64,000 nt of DNA from Devosia sp. SD17-2 (GTDB lineage Bacteria; Pseudomonadota; Alphaproteobacteria; Rhizobiales; Devosiaceae): contig NZ_CP104002.1 in NCBI RefSeq assembly GCF_029201565.1, forward strand, positions 3,427,001 to 3,491,000, written 5' to 3'. Below, piece after piece: positions 1 through 7,106 of the stretch (position 1 is its first letter; every line of letters begins with the position of its first letter). The notes under the pieces were generated by a model that saw nothing but the letters and a program-made list of their open reading frames with translations, ran no database searches and was not told the DNA's origin. A program made the position numbers and the translations under genes.

Positions 1-1
1 C

Positions 2-1363
2 GGGCGGCTGACGACGTTTCCGCGCTCGTCGAAATATCAGATCGTCATCGACAATATCGAGCCGGCCGGCGCCGGCGCGCTCATGGCCCTGCTCGAAGAG
101 CGGCGGAAGAAGTTGCTCGCCGAAGGTCTCTTTGCCCGCGAGCGCAAGCGCCCCCTGCCCTATCTGCCCCGCGTGATCGGCGTCGTCACTTCGCCGACCG
201 GCGCCGTGATCCGCGACATTCTCCATCGTCTCGCCGACCGGTTCCCCAGCCATGTGCTGGTTTGGCCGGTGCGCGTGCAGGGCGAAGGCTGCGCCCCCGA
301 GGTGGTCAATGCCATCGAGGGGTTCAACGCTCTTTTGCCGGGTGGGGCTATTCCGCGACCGGACCTTCTTATCGTCGCACGCGGCGGCGGCTCCATCGAG
401 GATCTTTGGGGATTTAACGAGGAGGCCGTCGTCCGGGCGGTCGCCAATTCGGACATCCCGGTCATCTCTGCAGTGGGGCATGAGACCGACACAACCCTTG
501 TCGACTACGCTTCCGACATGCGGGCGCCGACGCCGACGGCCGCCGCGGAAGCCGCTGTGCCGGTCCGCGCCGAGCTCATTGCCTATGTCGAAGATCAGGG
601 GAGCCGGCAGCGGCAGGCGGCGCGGCGCAGCCTCATCAGCCTCAAGGATCGGCTGCGCGCCGCTGGCGCGGGCCTACCGCGCCCGGCTGATCTGGTTGCC
701 ACCCAGAGGCAGAGCCTTGACCTGGCGGCAAGCGAACTCTCAGGAGCGCTGCGCCACTTCGTCCAATCTCGACGCCTTGCTTATTCACAGCTTGCCAGCG
801 CCGTGCAGCCGCGCCTCGTCCGCCAGCGCCATGCGGAGCTGGGAGACAAGTTGCGCCATTTGCAGCACCGCTCCGATGCCGGACTGACCAAAACCATCGA
901 GCGGGCGCGACTGACCTTTGATCCCCGCGCCGCACGGCTGGCCGGCAGCACCGAACAATCGCTCGAGCGCAAGCGCACCGCGCTGGGGCGGGTGGCACCA
1001 CGCCTATCCACCCAGCCACTGAAGGCGGAACTGCGCCATGCCCAGGGGCAACTCGCCCCCGTAGCGGCGCGTCTGGCCAAGGGCTCGGCGACCATTATTC
1101 CAGACCGCCGCCATGGGCTTGAGCAGTTGGGGAAACTCCTCGCGAGCCTCGGCTATCGCAATGTTCTCGCGCGCGGTTATGCGCTGGTGCATGATGACAA
1201 TGGTGCCTTGATCACCGGTAAGGCCGCGCTGCAGCCCGGCGATCAACTGAAGCTGACCTTTGCCGATGGCGATGTCGCAGCGTCGGTGGCGGGCGCACCG
1301 CCAGCCAAGCGCAAGGCCGCCCGTCCACAAGCGGACGACGGGTCGCAGGAAAGCCTCTTTTGA
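2..1363 (+). CDS. xseA: Exodeoxyribonuclease VII large subunit, 5' truncated by window edge
   Basis: Large subunit of exonuclease VII, which degrades single-stranded DNA to oligonucleotides with XseB in the cytoplasm. The frame is open from base 2 and reads GRLTTFPRSSKYQIVIDNIE before the first internal ATG at 83, so the N-terminal OB-fold part lies outside the window. Visible family motifs are RGGGSIEDLWGFNEE and, further on, SAVGHETDTTLVDYASDMRA; the middle is a long charged, probably coiled-coil region and the C-terminus has the conserved LARGYALV segment. 453 residues remain. It is followed on the same strand by the DUF2093 gene after a 49-base gap. Confidence 0.97.
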   Translation, partial: GRLTTFPRSSKYQIVIDNIEPAGAGALMALLEERRKKLLAEGLFARERKRPLPYLPRVIGVVTSPTGAVIRDILHRLADRFPSHVLVWPVRVQGEGCAPEVVNAIEGFNALLPGGAIPRPDLLIVARGGGSIEDLWGFNEEAVVRAVANSDIPVISAVGHETDTTLVDYASDMRAPTPTAAAEAAVPVRAELIAYVEDQGSRQRQAARRSLISLKDRLRAAGAGLPRPADLVATQRQSLDLAASELSGALRHFVQSRRLAYSQLASAVQPRLVRQRHAELGDKLRHLQHRSDAGLTKTIERARLTFDPRAARLAGSTEQSLERKRTALGRVAPRLSTQPLKAELRHAQGQLAPVAARLAKGSATIIPDRRHGLEQLGKLLASLGYRNVLARGYALVHDDNGALITGKAALQPGDQLKLTFADGDVAASVAGAPPAKRKAARPQADDGSQESLF

Positions 1364-1412
1364 TCGCGGCCATTGCGCCTTATATCGATCCTCAGAGACA
1401 AGGAGCCAGGCG

Positions 1413-1634
1413 ATGAACATCTTCGACAAGGGTTTTGCGCCGGCCGAGGCCACACTGCGCTATCTCGATGGAGACTATGTGGTGTTAAAGCCTGGCACGT
1501 TCGTGCGCTGCGCCATTACCGGCAAGCCGATCCCGCTCGATGAACTGAGCTATTGGAGCGTTGACCGCCAGGAAGCCTATGCTGATGCAGCCTCGGCCCA
1601 CACGGCGTTCGAGCGTTACGGCCGGGGCAAATAA
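1413..1634 (+). CDS. DUF2093 family protein
   Basis: A 73-residue protein (MNIFDKGFAPAEATLRYLDG...) matching the small alphaproteobacterial DUF2093 family, whose function is unknown. The ATG at 1413 follows AAGGAG at 1400-1405; the same frame is open upstream but lacks family character there. The sequence holds a short CAITGKPIPLDELSYWSV segment with one cysteine and no signal peptide. It lies between xseA and a glycosyltransferase-like gene that starts 2 bases after its stop, so the two are probably co-transcribed. As far as I recall, related rhizobia have DUF2093 near lipid A genes. Confidence 0.85.
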   Translation: MNIFDKGFAPAEATLRYLDGDYVVLKPGTFVRCAITGKPIPLDELSYWSVDRQEAYADAASAHTAFERYGRGK

Positions 1635-1636
1635 AG

Positions 1637-2788
1637 GTGACGGGGACGGCGGCGCGTCGACGCTACCTCGTCATTTCCAACGGTCACGGTGAAGATGCCA
1701 TTGCGGCAGCGCTGGTGAGACGCCTCAGGGATGTCGCCAGCGTCGAAGCTTACCCGATGATCGGCAGCGGCAAGGCCTATGATGGGGTCTGCGCTACGGT
1801 CGGGCCGCGTGCGTCGCTGGCCTCCGAAGGCTGGCGCAACGTCAAGGGGTCGCTGCGCCGGGATATTGTCACCGGCGGCATCATGACCGTGCCCCCTGCC
1901 CTCAAATTTCTCCGCTCGATCCGGGGCCGCTATGACCGGATCATCGTTGTGGGCGACATGGTCGGTGTGCTGGCATGCCTCGCCACCGGGAATCGCGACC
2001 TCTTTTACATCGACGTCTACAAAACAGGTGCAGCGCGGCTCTATTCGTCGCTTGAGGCCTGGGCGATCGCCCGGAGCTGCTCGACGGTCTTCTGCCGGGC
2101 GCAGGCGCTTTCGGACATGCTCGCGAGCAAGGGAATAGACGCCCGTTGCGCCGGCAATCTGATGATGGATGCCATCCCGCGGGGCGACTACGACGCAAAA
2201 TCGCGACGGCAGCGGTCCCTTGGGGTGACGCTCCTGCCGGGCAGCCGGGCACTCACTGCCGAGAGTTTTGGCCTGCAGATAGGCGCCTTGCGCAACCTTG
2301 ATCCAGAAGAGCGGCCGGACGTCTTTCTCGCCGTGGCCGGAAGCGTCAATGTCGATGAACTCGCGCGCATCGCAGGGCTTCGCCGAACCACAATGCTGAG
2401 CACAGAATCAGCCGATCTTGGTCAGTTGAGCGATGGCGAGCTGACCGTGCACATGGCGCGCGGCGAGGCGATGGGCAATTTGATCGATGCATCGGATGTG
2501 GTGCTGAGCCAGGCCGGAACGGCGACAGTCCAGTCCTTGGGCATGGGCAAGCCGGTGATATGCTTCATCAATCCGCGCGACAGACGCTCGCGCTTCGCCG
2601 ATGAGCAGAACCTCTTTTCAGCGGCGCGCGTGGTCGTTGATGCCAATGAAGCCGAAGTCGGGGCCGCCCTGCAGACGCTGCTCAGGGACGGAGAAGAACG
2701 TTCCCGGCTGGCCGAAATAGGCCGGGAACGCATTGGTGGGCCGGGCGCCATGGACGCCATCCTCGCCGCCCTTAACGAACGCGACTGA
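1637..2788 (+). CDS. Lipid-A-disaccharide-synthase-related glycosyltransferase
   Basis: A 383-residue GT-B glycosyltransferase resembling the LpxB-related family first described in cyanobacteria rather than canonical LpxB. It starts at GTG 1637, two bases after the DUF2093 stop. Features seen are SNGHGEDAIAAAL near the N-terminus, a central TLLPGSRALTAESFGLQ and a C-terminal VLSQAGTATVQSLGMGKPVI sugar-nucleotide-binding segment. The family is thought to transfer a sugar nucleotide to a lipid or saccharide acceptor; the acceptor here is unknown. It sits where I would expect lpxK/waaA in many rhizobia (see findings). No transmembrane helix is obvious. Confidence 0.75.
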   Translation: MTGTAARRRYLVISNGHGEDAIAAALVRRLRDVASVEAYPMIGSGKAYDGVCATVGPRASLASEGWRNVKGSLRRDIVTGGIMTVPPALKFLRSIRGRYDRIIVVGDMVGVLACLATGNRDLFYIDVYKTGAARLYSSLEAWAIARSCSTVFCRAQALSDMLASKGIDARCAGNLMMDAIPRGDYDAKSRRQRSLGVTLLPGSRALTAESFGLQIGALRNLDPEERPDVFLAVAGSVNVDELARIAGLRRTTMLSTESADLGQLSDGELTVHMARGEAMGNLIDASDVVLSQAGTATVQSLGMGKPVICFINPRDRRSRFADEQNLFSAARVVVDANEAEVGAALQTLLRDGEERSRLAEIGRERIGGPGAMDAILAALNERD

Positions 2789-2801
2789 TCGCGGACGGGG
2801 C

Positions 2802-3038
2802 TCAGGCGCCGGCGACTGCCGGATCGAGCAGGCGATGCAGGTGGACGATAAAATAGCGCGTCTGCGCGCTGTCCACGGTCATCTGGGCCTTCTGCTTCCA
2901 GACAGTATAGGCGGAAGCGTAGTTGGGATAGATTCCAACGATGTCGACCTTGTCGAGATCAGTGAACGTCACACCATCCAGGCTCGAAAGCTCGCCGCCG
3001 ATCACCAGGTGGAGCAGTTGTTTTTCCGTCTCAGCCAT
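2802..3038 (-). CDS. DUF4170 family protein
   Basis: A 78-residue cytoplasmic protein (MAETEKQLLHLVIGGELSSL...) of the alphaproteobacterial DUF4170 family, function unknown. The conserved part runs through the NYASAYTVWKQKAQMTVDSA segment and ends in FIVHLHRLL. It lies 17 bases downstream of the inositol-phosphatase-family gene on the same strand, a pairing I recall from other Hyphomicrobiales, usually next to LPS core genes. Its 3' end converges on the LpxB-related gene with only 13 bases between the stop codons. Confidence 0.85.
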   Translation of the reverse strand: MAETEKQLLHLVIGGELSSLDGVTFTDLDKVDIVGIYPNYASAYTVWKQKAQMTVDSAQTRYFIVHLHRLLDPAVAGA

Positions 3039-3055
3039 CGATAATTGTCCGGTTA

Positions 3056-3940
3056 TTAGAGGGTAGGAAGCTCGCTGCTGTCTTCTGCCACGGCCGGGCA
3101 GCCGTAGACTTTTATAAGTGCAGCATGAACCAAAGGTTTTAGGCTCATGTCAGCCAGGGCCGCAAGCGCCCCATGACGCACATCTCGTCTGTTAAATTGT
3201 GGGAACCCGACGCATACATCAGCGAAATCGAGGCCCGCTTCCCTCAGGATCAGGGCAGCGGCGGCGATATCCCAATCCTGGCTGCCACGGCGGGCGACAG
3301 CGCCATCGAGCTTGCCGGTCGCGACCTGAACCAGACGATAGGCCAGAGACGGATAGGCCGGACCGCGGGTATATTCGAGACCTGCCGCCTGCATTTCCTG
3401 GTGGACGGCCCCCGGAGCGGGGATCAGCGGGGCTGCGCCGGCGCGGCGGTGGCGCTTGAGCGGCTGGCCATTGAGCCAGGCACCACCATCCTTGGCGGCG
3501 CAATAAAGCTCATCGCGGGCCGGCGCGTAGACGACGCCGGCGACCGGTTCGCCATTCTCGACGACAGCCAGACAGATGGTCCAGCTATCCTCGCCACGCA
3601 GAAATCCGCGTGTACCATCAATGGGATCAACGACAAAGACGCGCTCGCAATCGAGGCGACTGGCATTGTCGGCAGTCTCCTCGCTGAGCCAGCCATAGGT
3701 CGGGCGGGCGCTCAACAGGCTGGATGCGAGGTAACGGTCGACGACAATATCAGCTTCGCTGACGGGGGAGGCATTCTCCTTGGTCCAGCTTTTGACGTCC
3801 CTGCGAAAATAGCTCGAGGCAATGATCCCCGCGGCCACGACACTGGCGCGGAGCAGTTCAAGATCGTCTTCAATTGGGGGCATAGCGGCCGGCATGGCGG
3901 GGCTTTTAGGCTTCCGGGGCCGTTTGGACAAGGGTTTCAT
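3056..3940 (-). CDS. Inositol monophosphatase family protein (3'(2'),5'-bisphosphate nucleotidase-like)
   Basis: A Mg2+-dependent phosphatase of the IMPase/CysQ superfamily. With the chosen ATG at 3940 (preceded by a G-rich GGGGGGAT ribosome site) it has 294 residues; the frame extends further to 3979. Metal and substrate motifs are all present: SEADIVVD (about residues 61-68), EE at 87-88, DPIDGTRG at 105-112 and QDWDIAAAALI near the C-terminus. The first ~25 residues are basic and proline-rich and not part of the fold. In related genomes the orthologue next to DUF4170 is often called cysQ; substrate choice between inositol phosphate and PAP cannot be read from sequence. Confidence 0.85.
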   Translation of the reverse strand: MKPLSKRPRKPKSPAMPAAMPPIEDDLELLRASVVAAGIIASSYFRRDVKSWTKENASPVSEADIVVDRYLASSLLSARPTYGWLSEETADNASRLDCERVFVVDPIDGTRGFLRGEDSWTICLAVVENGEPVAGVVYAPARDELYCAAKDGGAWLNGQPLKRHRRAGAAPLIPAPGAVHQEMQAAGLEYTRGPAYPSLAYRLVQVATGKLDGAVARRGSQDWDIAAAALILREAGLDFADVCVGFPQFNRRDVRHGALAALADMSLKPLVHAALIKVYGCPAVAEDSSELPTL

Positions 3941-4032
3941 CCCGATCCCCCCATATTGTAACGGCATGGCTGCGGCCACCTGCCAGTGACAGGGTAAACA
4001 GGGTGCAACCGCGTTATGTTAATTGCTTCCTA

Positions 4033-4049
4033 CAGGGTGCAACACCCTG
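4033..4049. promoter_or_regulatory. Perfect palindrome upstream of the 4178 gene
   Basis: CAGGGTG-CAA-CACCCTG lies in the 237-base gap between the divergent genes at 3940 and 4178. A second half-site-like CAGGGTGCAAC lies about 40 bases to the left. The rest of the gap is comparatively AT-rich, as expected for a promoter region. It could be an operator or a small hairpin; there is no T-run to make it a terminator. Confidence 0.35.
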
Positions 4050-4177
4050 CTAACCACCTCAAAAAACAACATAAACTTAACCCAACCCATTAAGACGGCT
4101 GGTAAGGGGACGCGCTAAATTAGCCTCATAAACGGAGCGAAAAAAACAGCTCTCGAAGTTACAGGAAGGCATCAAAA

Positions 4178-4693
4178 ATGGTTCATGGCGTTGCGATGGA
4201 AGGAGCGTCTGTCGTTCTGGCGTTCCGTAAGCCGTCCCTGGCTGAGCGCCGGTTTGTAGCGGCGAACGACAATGGCCCGCGTGATCCGGTCAAGACCGTG
4301 ACGGTGCGCAAGCAGCTCGAACAGAGCGGCGTTGCCATCAAGATCAAGATCCCGGTGACCGAATTTATCGGCGTTGCCGTGGCCACACGAATTTCCGAGG
4401 AAGGTGTTCTCACCAGCCTCATCGAACTGGTTCACCCGGATTCCGAGTTGAATTACAAAGTGTTCGAGGAAGAGGGCAATCACAGCGTGGTCGCCGAATG
4501 GCAGAACTGGGGCAAAAAGCTCCGCCTGCCGCTGTTCATCAAGGCCGGTGACGGCGCCTATATGCCCTATACCCAGCAGGTCGATGGCGTGATGCTCGGC
4601 GAGGTCGCCTATCGCCGCAAGCTTGCTGCAGAAGCAGCCCGCCGCCCGCGTTTTCTCAACCGGCGCAAGCCCGGCCAGGCCGAATCCAACTAA
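4178..4693 (+). CDS. Conserved alphaproteobacterial protein (possibly DUF6101)
   Basis: A 171-residue cytoplasmic protein starting at ATG 4178, 10 bases after AGGAAGG. It has the segment LAERRFVAANDNGPRDPVKT, a run of alternating basic and hydrophobic residues (VAIKIKIPVTEFIGVAVATR), a conserved-looking HPDSELNY and a basic C-terminus. I believe it belongs to DUF6101 but am not certain. No catalytic motif or membrane segment is seen. It is transcribed alone: a divergent promoter region lies upstream and a strong bidirectional terminator follows. Confidence 0.6.
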   Translation: MVHGVAMEGASVVLAFRKPSLAERRFVAANDNGPRDPVKTVTVRKQLEQSGVAIKIKIPVTEFIGVAVATRISEEGVLTSLIELVHPDSELNYKVFEEEGNHSVVAEWQNWGKKLRLPLFIKAGDGAYMPYTQQVDGVMLGEVAYRRKLAAEAARRPRFLNRRKPGQAESN

Positions 4694-4713
4694 TCGAAAA
4701 CCTCCATATGCAT

Positions 4714-4752
4714 GCCAAAAGGGTCAACCAGTGGTGCGGTTGGCCCTTTGGC
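4714..4752. terminator. Bidirectional terminator between convergent genes
   Basis: GCCAAAAGGGTCAACC and GGTTGGCCCTTTGGC form a long stem with an 8-base loop, midway between the stop of the 4178 gene and the downstream side of ubiA. An ATTTGGGG tail follows on the + strand. It can serve both converging units. Confidence 0.7.
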
Positions 4753-4831
4753 ATTTGGGGGAGTTTGCTAGCAGACTGTTAGCATCGAGCGCGACAAAGC
4801 GCGGATTTGGTTACAGAAATGGGGTTGCGCG

Positions 4832-5767
4832 TTACCACACCCACTCGGCCATGAGCGCGAGCGTGATAGCAATGCCCACATAGTGATTGATGACAAAGCG
4901 CGGCTTGGGATTGTGCGGATCGGCGGGATCGAGCGTCCAGACCTGCCAGGCCAGCACCCCTCCTCCGACGAGCGACAGGATGGCGTAGACGAAACCGCCG
5001 CCCGCCAGGATCGCCGCAGCGAGCCAGAGCACGAAAGCGCCAACATAGAGCGTCGCCACCGCCGGCTTCACGATATCACCAAAAAGACGGGCCGTGGATT
5101 TCACGCCGACAAGGGCATCATCCTCGATGTCCTGGAGGGCATAGATGGTGTCATAGCCGATGACCCACAGGATCGTGCCGAGATAGAGCAGGATTGGCGC
5201 CCAGCCGAGTGTGCCGGTCTCGCCCGTCCAGCCGACCAGCGCGCCATAGGAAAACGCGAGGCCGAGGAAAAGCTGCGGCCACCAGGTGATGCGCTTCATG
5301 AACGGGTAGATGGCCACCAGCACCAGTGAGAAGACGCCTGCCCAGACGGTAAAACGGTTAAACTGGAACAGCACTACCGCGCCCAGAAGCGCCTGGATGA
5401 TCAGGAAGACCAGCGCCTGCTTTGCGGTGACCTGACCCGAAGGAATGGGGCGGGAGCGAGTGCGCGCGACCTTCATGTCGATGTCGCGATCGACAATGTC
5501 ATTAAAGGTGCAGCCTGCCCCGCGCATCAGGATGGCGCCAATGAGCATGAGCACGGCATGCCACCAGCCAAATCCCTGGTCTGGAAAGGCCACCGCCGCC
5601 AGGGCAATGCCCCAGGCGCAGGGCCAGAACAAAAGCCAGAAGCCTATCGGCCGATCCCAGCGCGCCATGCGCCCATAGGGTTTTAGCCAATCAGGCGCGT
5701 AGCTATCGAGCCAGTTCCCCTTCTGGGCATCGGCGACGGTTCCGGACTGGGGAGGAATGTCGGTCAT
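4832..5767 (-). CDS. ubiA: 4-hydroxybenzoate octaprenyltransferase
   Basis: Integral membrane prenyltransferase that attaches the polyprenyl tail to 4-hydroxybenzoate in ubiquinone synthesis. The 311-residue length is normal. Both aspartate-rich motifs are visible: NDIVDRDID at residues 89-97 and YDTIYALQDIEDD in the second half. About eight hydrophobic helices follow a ~40-residue cytoplasmic N-terminus carrying the conserved RPIGFWLLFWPCAWG. It starts at ATG 5767. Upstream lies a decayed accessory region; downstream it converges on the terminator at 4714-4752. Confidence 0.95.
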   Translation of the reverse strand: MTDIPPQSGTVADAQKGNWLDSYAPDWLKPYGRMARWDRPIGFWLLFWPCAWGIALAAVAFPDQGFGWWHAVLMLIGAILMRGAGCTFNDIVDRDIDMKVARTRSRPIPSGQVTAKQALVFLIIQALLGAVVLFQFNRFTVWAGVFSLVLVAIYPFMKRITWWPQLFLGLAFSYGALVGWTGETGTLGWAPILLYLGTILWVIGYDTIYALQDIEDDALVGVKSTARLFGDIVKPAVATLYVGAFVLWLAAAILAGGGFVYAILSLVGGGVLAWQVWTLDPADPHNPKPRFVINHYVGIAITLALMAEWVW

Positions 5768-5890
5768 TCGGCCACGACTCTCACTTCTTTGGCAGGTCAG
5801 GTGAGGTCTACTGCAATTGGCTGGGAGGGGGGAAGGTTTTTGGACGGGGGGATGGGGAAGGACTGGTGGGTGTCTACCGCGTTGTCCTCA

Positions 5891-6240
5891 TCGACGAAGT
5901 CCCTGCCGCTCGCCAGAAGCGGACGCACAGTGGACTTTGACGTCCATGGCCTCGAAGGCCGAGAGATCGCCCGCGTCAGCTTCGACGATGAGATGGTAGA
6001 TGCGGGTGGGATCGGCAATCTTGAACGGGGCGACCCTACCCAGCTTTTCGGAGGTCGCTGCAATAACGAGCAGGCTGCTTTGCCCCAGCCGCGTGCCTCT
6101 CACCTCTGCCTCGGCGGCATCGAGGGCCGTCACGCCGATCGCGCTATCGACGCCGCAGGCACCGAGAATGGCCAGGTCAGCAAAAATCTGGCTCGCTTCG
6201 CGGATCGTCTGCGGGCCGAGGCAGGCTCCCTGCATATCCA
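5891..6240 (-). pseudogene. DeoR-family regulator, C-terminal remnant
   Basis: The minus-strand frame encodes FADLAILGACGVDSAIGVTA, DAAEAEV, LLVIAATSEKLGRVAPFKIA and a closing HLIVEADAG segment. This matches the sugar-phosphate-sensing C-terminal half of DeoR/GlpR repressors. No helix-turn-helix half is present upstream; the fragment begins abruptly near GPQTIREAS and the downstream frame runs into unrelated sequence. It is therefore a truncated relic. The adjacent plus-strand MFS fragment suggests a former sugar-uptake locus lost by deletion. Confidence 0.7.
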
Positions 6241-6293
6241 ATATCGCGCCTATACTCTTCACCCTCACCGGCAAGACCAAGCGGATGCATGCC

Positions 6294-6463
6294 AATCTGG
6301 CAGTGGTTTCGGTCTCGACCGTTGGCTATGCCGGGATCATCGCCAGCCCCACCGCCATTGGGCTCATTGCTCACGCCACAGCCTGGAGACCGCGTTCCTG
6401 CTGCTGTGCGGCACCATGGTGGTGATCGCGGTGTCCGCGCGGGCGATTTACAATCGGTTCTAG
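6294..6463 (+). pseudogene. MFS transporter, C-terminal remnant with frameshift
   Basis: Two plus-strand frames together rebuild the last helices of a major facilitator transporter: NLAVVSVSTVGYAGIIAS and IGLIAHAT in one frame, then SLETAFLLLCGTMVVIAVSA ending at the stop at 6461-6463 in another. The frame change at about 6380-6392 fits a one-base deletion. Nothing upstream encodes the rest of the transporter. Its end abuts the start of the DeoR remnant on the other strand, so both appear to be relics of one deleted locus. The remaining sequence from 5768 to 5890 and 6464 to 6555 shows no recognisable gene. Confidence 0.65.
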
Positions 6464-6555
6464 GAAGGGCCGAAATCGCCAGTTGCGAAGTCGCTAGTCT
6501 TACCGATTTCAGGCGACCGAGGAATCCTGCAGCGTAGCGATATCGAGCTGTCTGC

Positions 6556-7044
6556 TCACAACAATAAGATGTCGCTGTACACCGGCGCCCCCCCATTGAA
6601 CGTAGCGATGAAAGTGATCTCATTTGCATCAATGATGCCGTTGTCGTCCTTGGCTTCAAAATGAATGAGCGCAGCGCTTCCTGTGTGCACGCTGTGCCTG
6701 GCCAAGATCAGGAGATCTTCACCGAGATCGAAACGCGTCAGGTCAAGCGAGGCATTCAGCGTAGCAAGGGTCTGCGCCATGAGTGACGAGGCGCTGGAAA
6801 CGACGCTAGCCGGATTATTGAGGGTAAGCTGAACAGCTTCCGTCGTCGCGCCTACCACGATCTGAGGGCCGCCGCCGCCAACCCAAGAGAGGGCACCATT
6901 ATTGGTGTCGTCGATGGCAGTCCGAAGCGCGCCACTCAACCCGATGAAGTCTTTGACTGGATCAAAGTCGAGGATCAGATCCTCAGAAGCCGCATTGATA
7001 TTCGAGTAGGCTATGGTGAGCGGTGCGCCTTTGCTAAGCACCAC
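6556..7044 (-). CDS. C-terminal fragment of a DUF4214/RTX-type surface protein (frameshifted off)
   Basis: A 162-residue reading frame, with GTG at 7044 as the first possible start; the frame stays open upstream to about 7167, overlapping the end of the large RTX gene in another frame. The upstream codons read ADSVSRAIFGPASGSATLST, which looks like continuing protein. The body (DLILDFDPVKDFIGLSGAL, later EANDGIIDANEI-like acidic residues and a hydrophobic C-terminus) resembles the C-terminal domain of secreted DUF4214/RTX surface proteins. No ribosome site is clear before 7044. I read it as the original C-terminus of the 7107-9239 gene, separated by a frameshift. Confidence 0.6.
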   Translation of the reverse strand: MVLSKGAPLTIAYSNINAASEDLILDFDPVKDFIGLSGALRTAIDDTNNGALSWVGGGGPQIVVGATTEAVQLTLNNPASVVSSASSLMAQTLATLNASLDLTRFDLGEDLLILARHSVHTGSAALIHFEAKDDNGIIDANEITFIATFNGGAPVYSDILLL

Positions 7045-7106
7045 ATCGTGGCCCAGTCCAGTTGACAGGGTGGCAGAGCCCGACGCGGGACCAAAGATAG
7101 CCCGGC

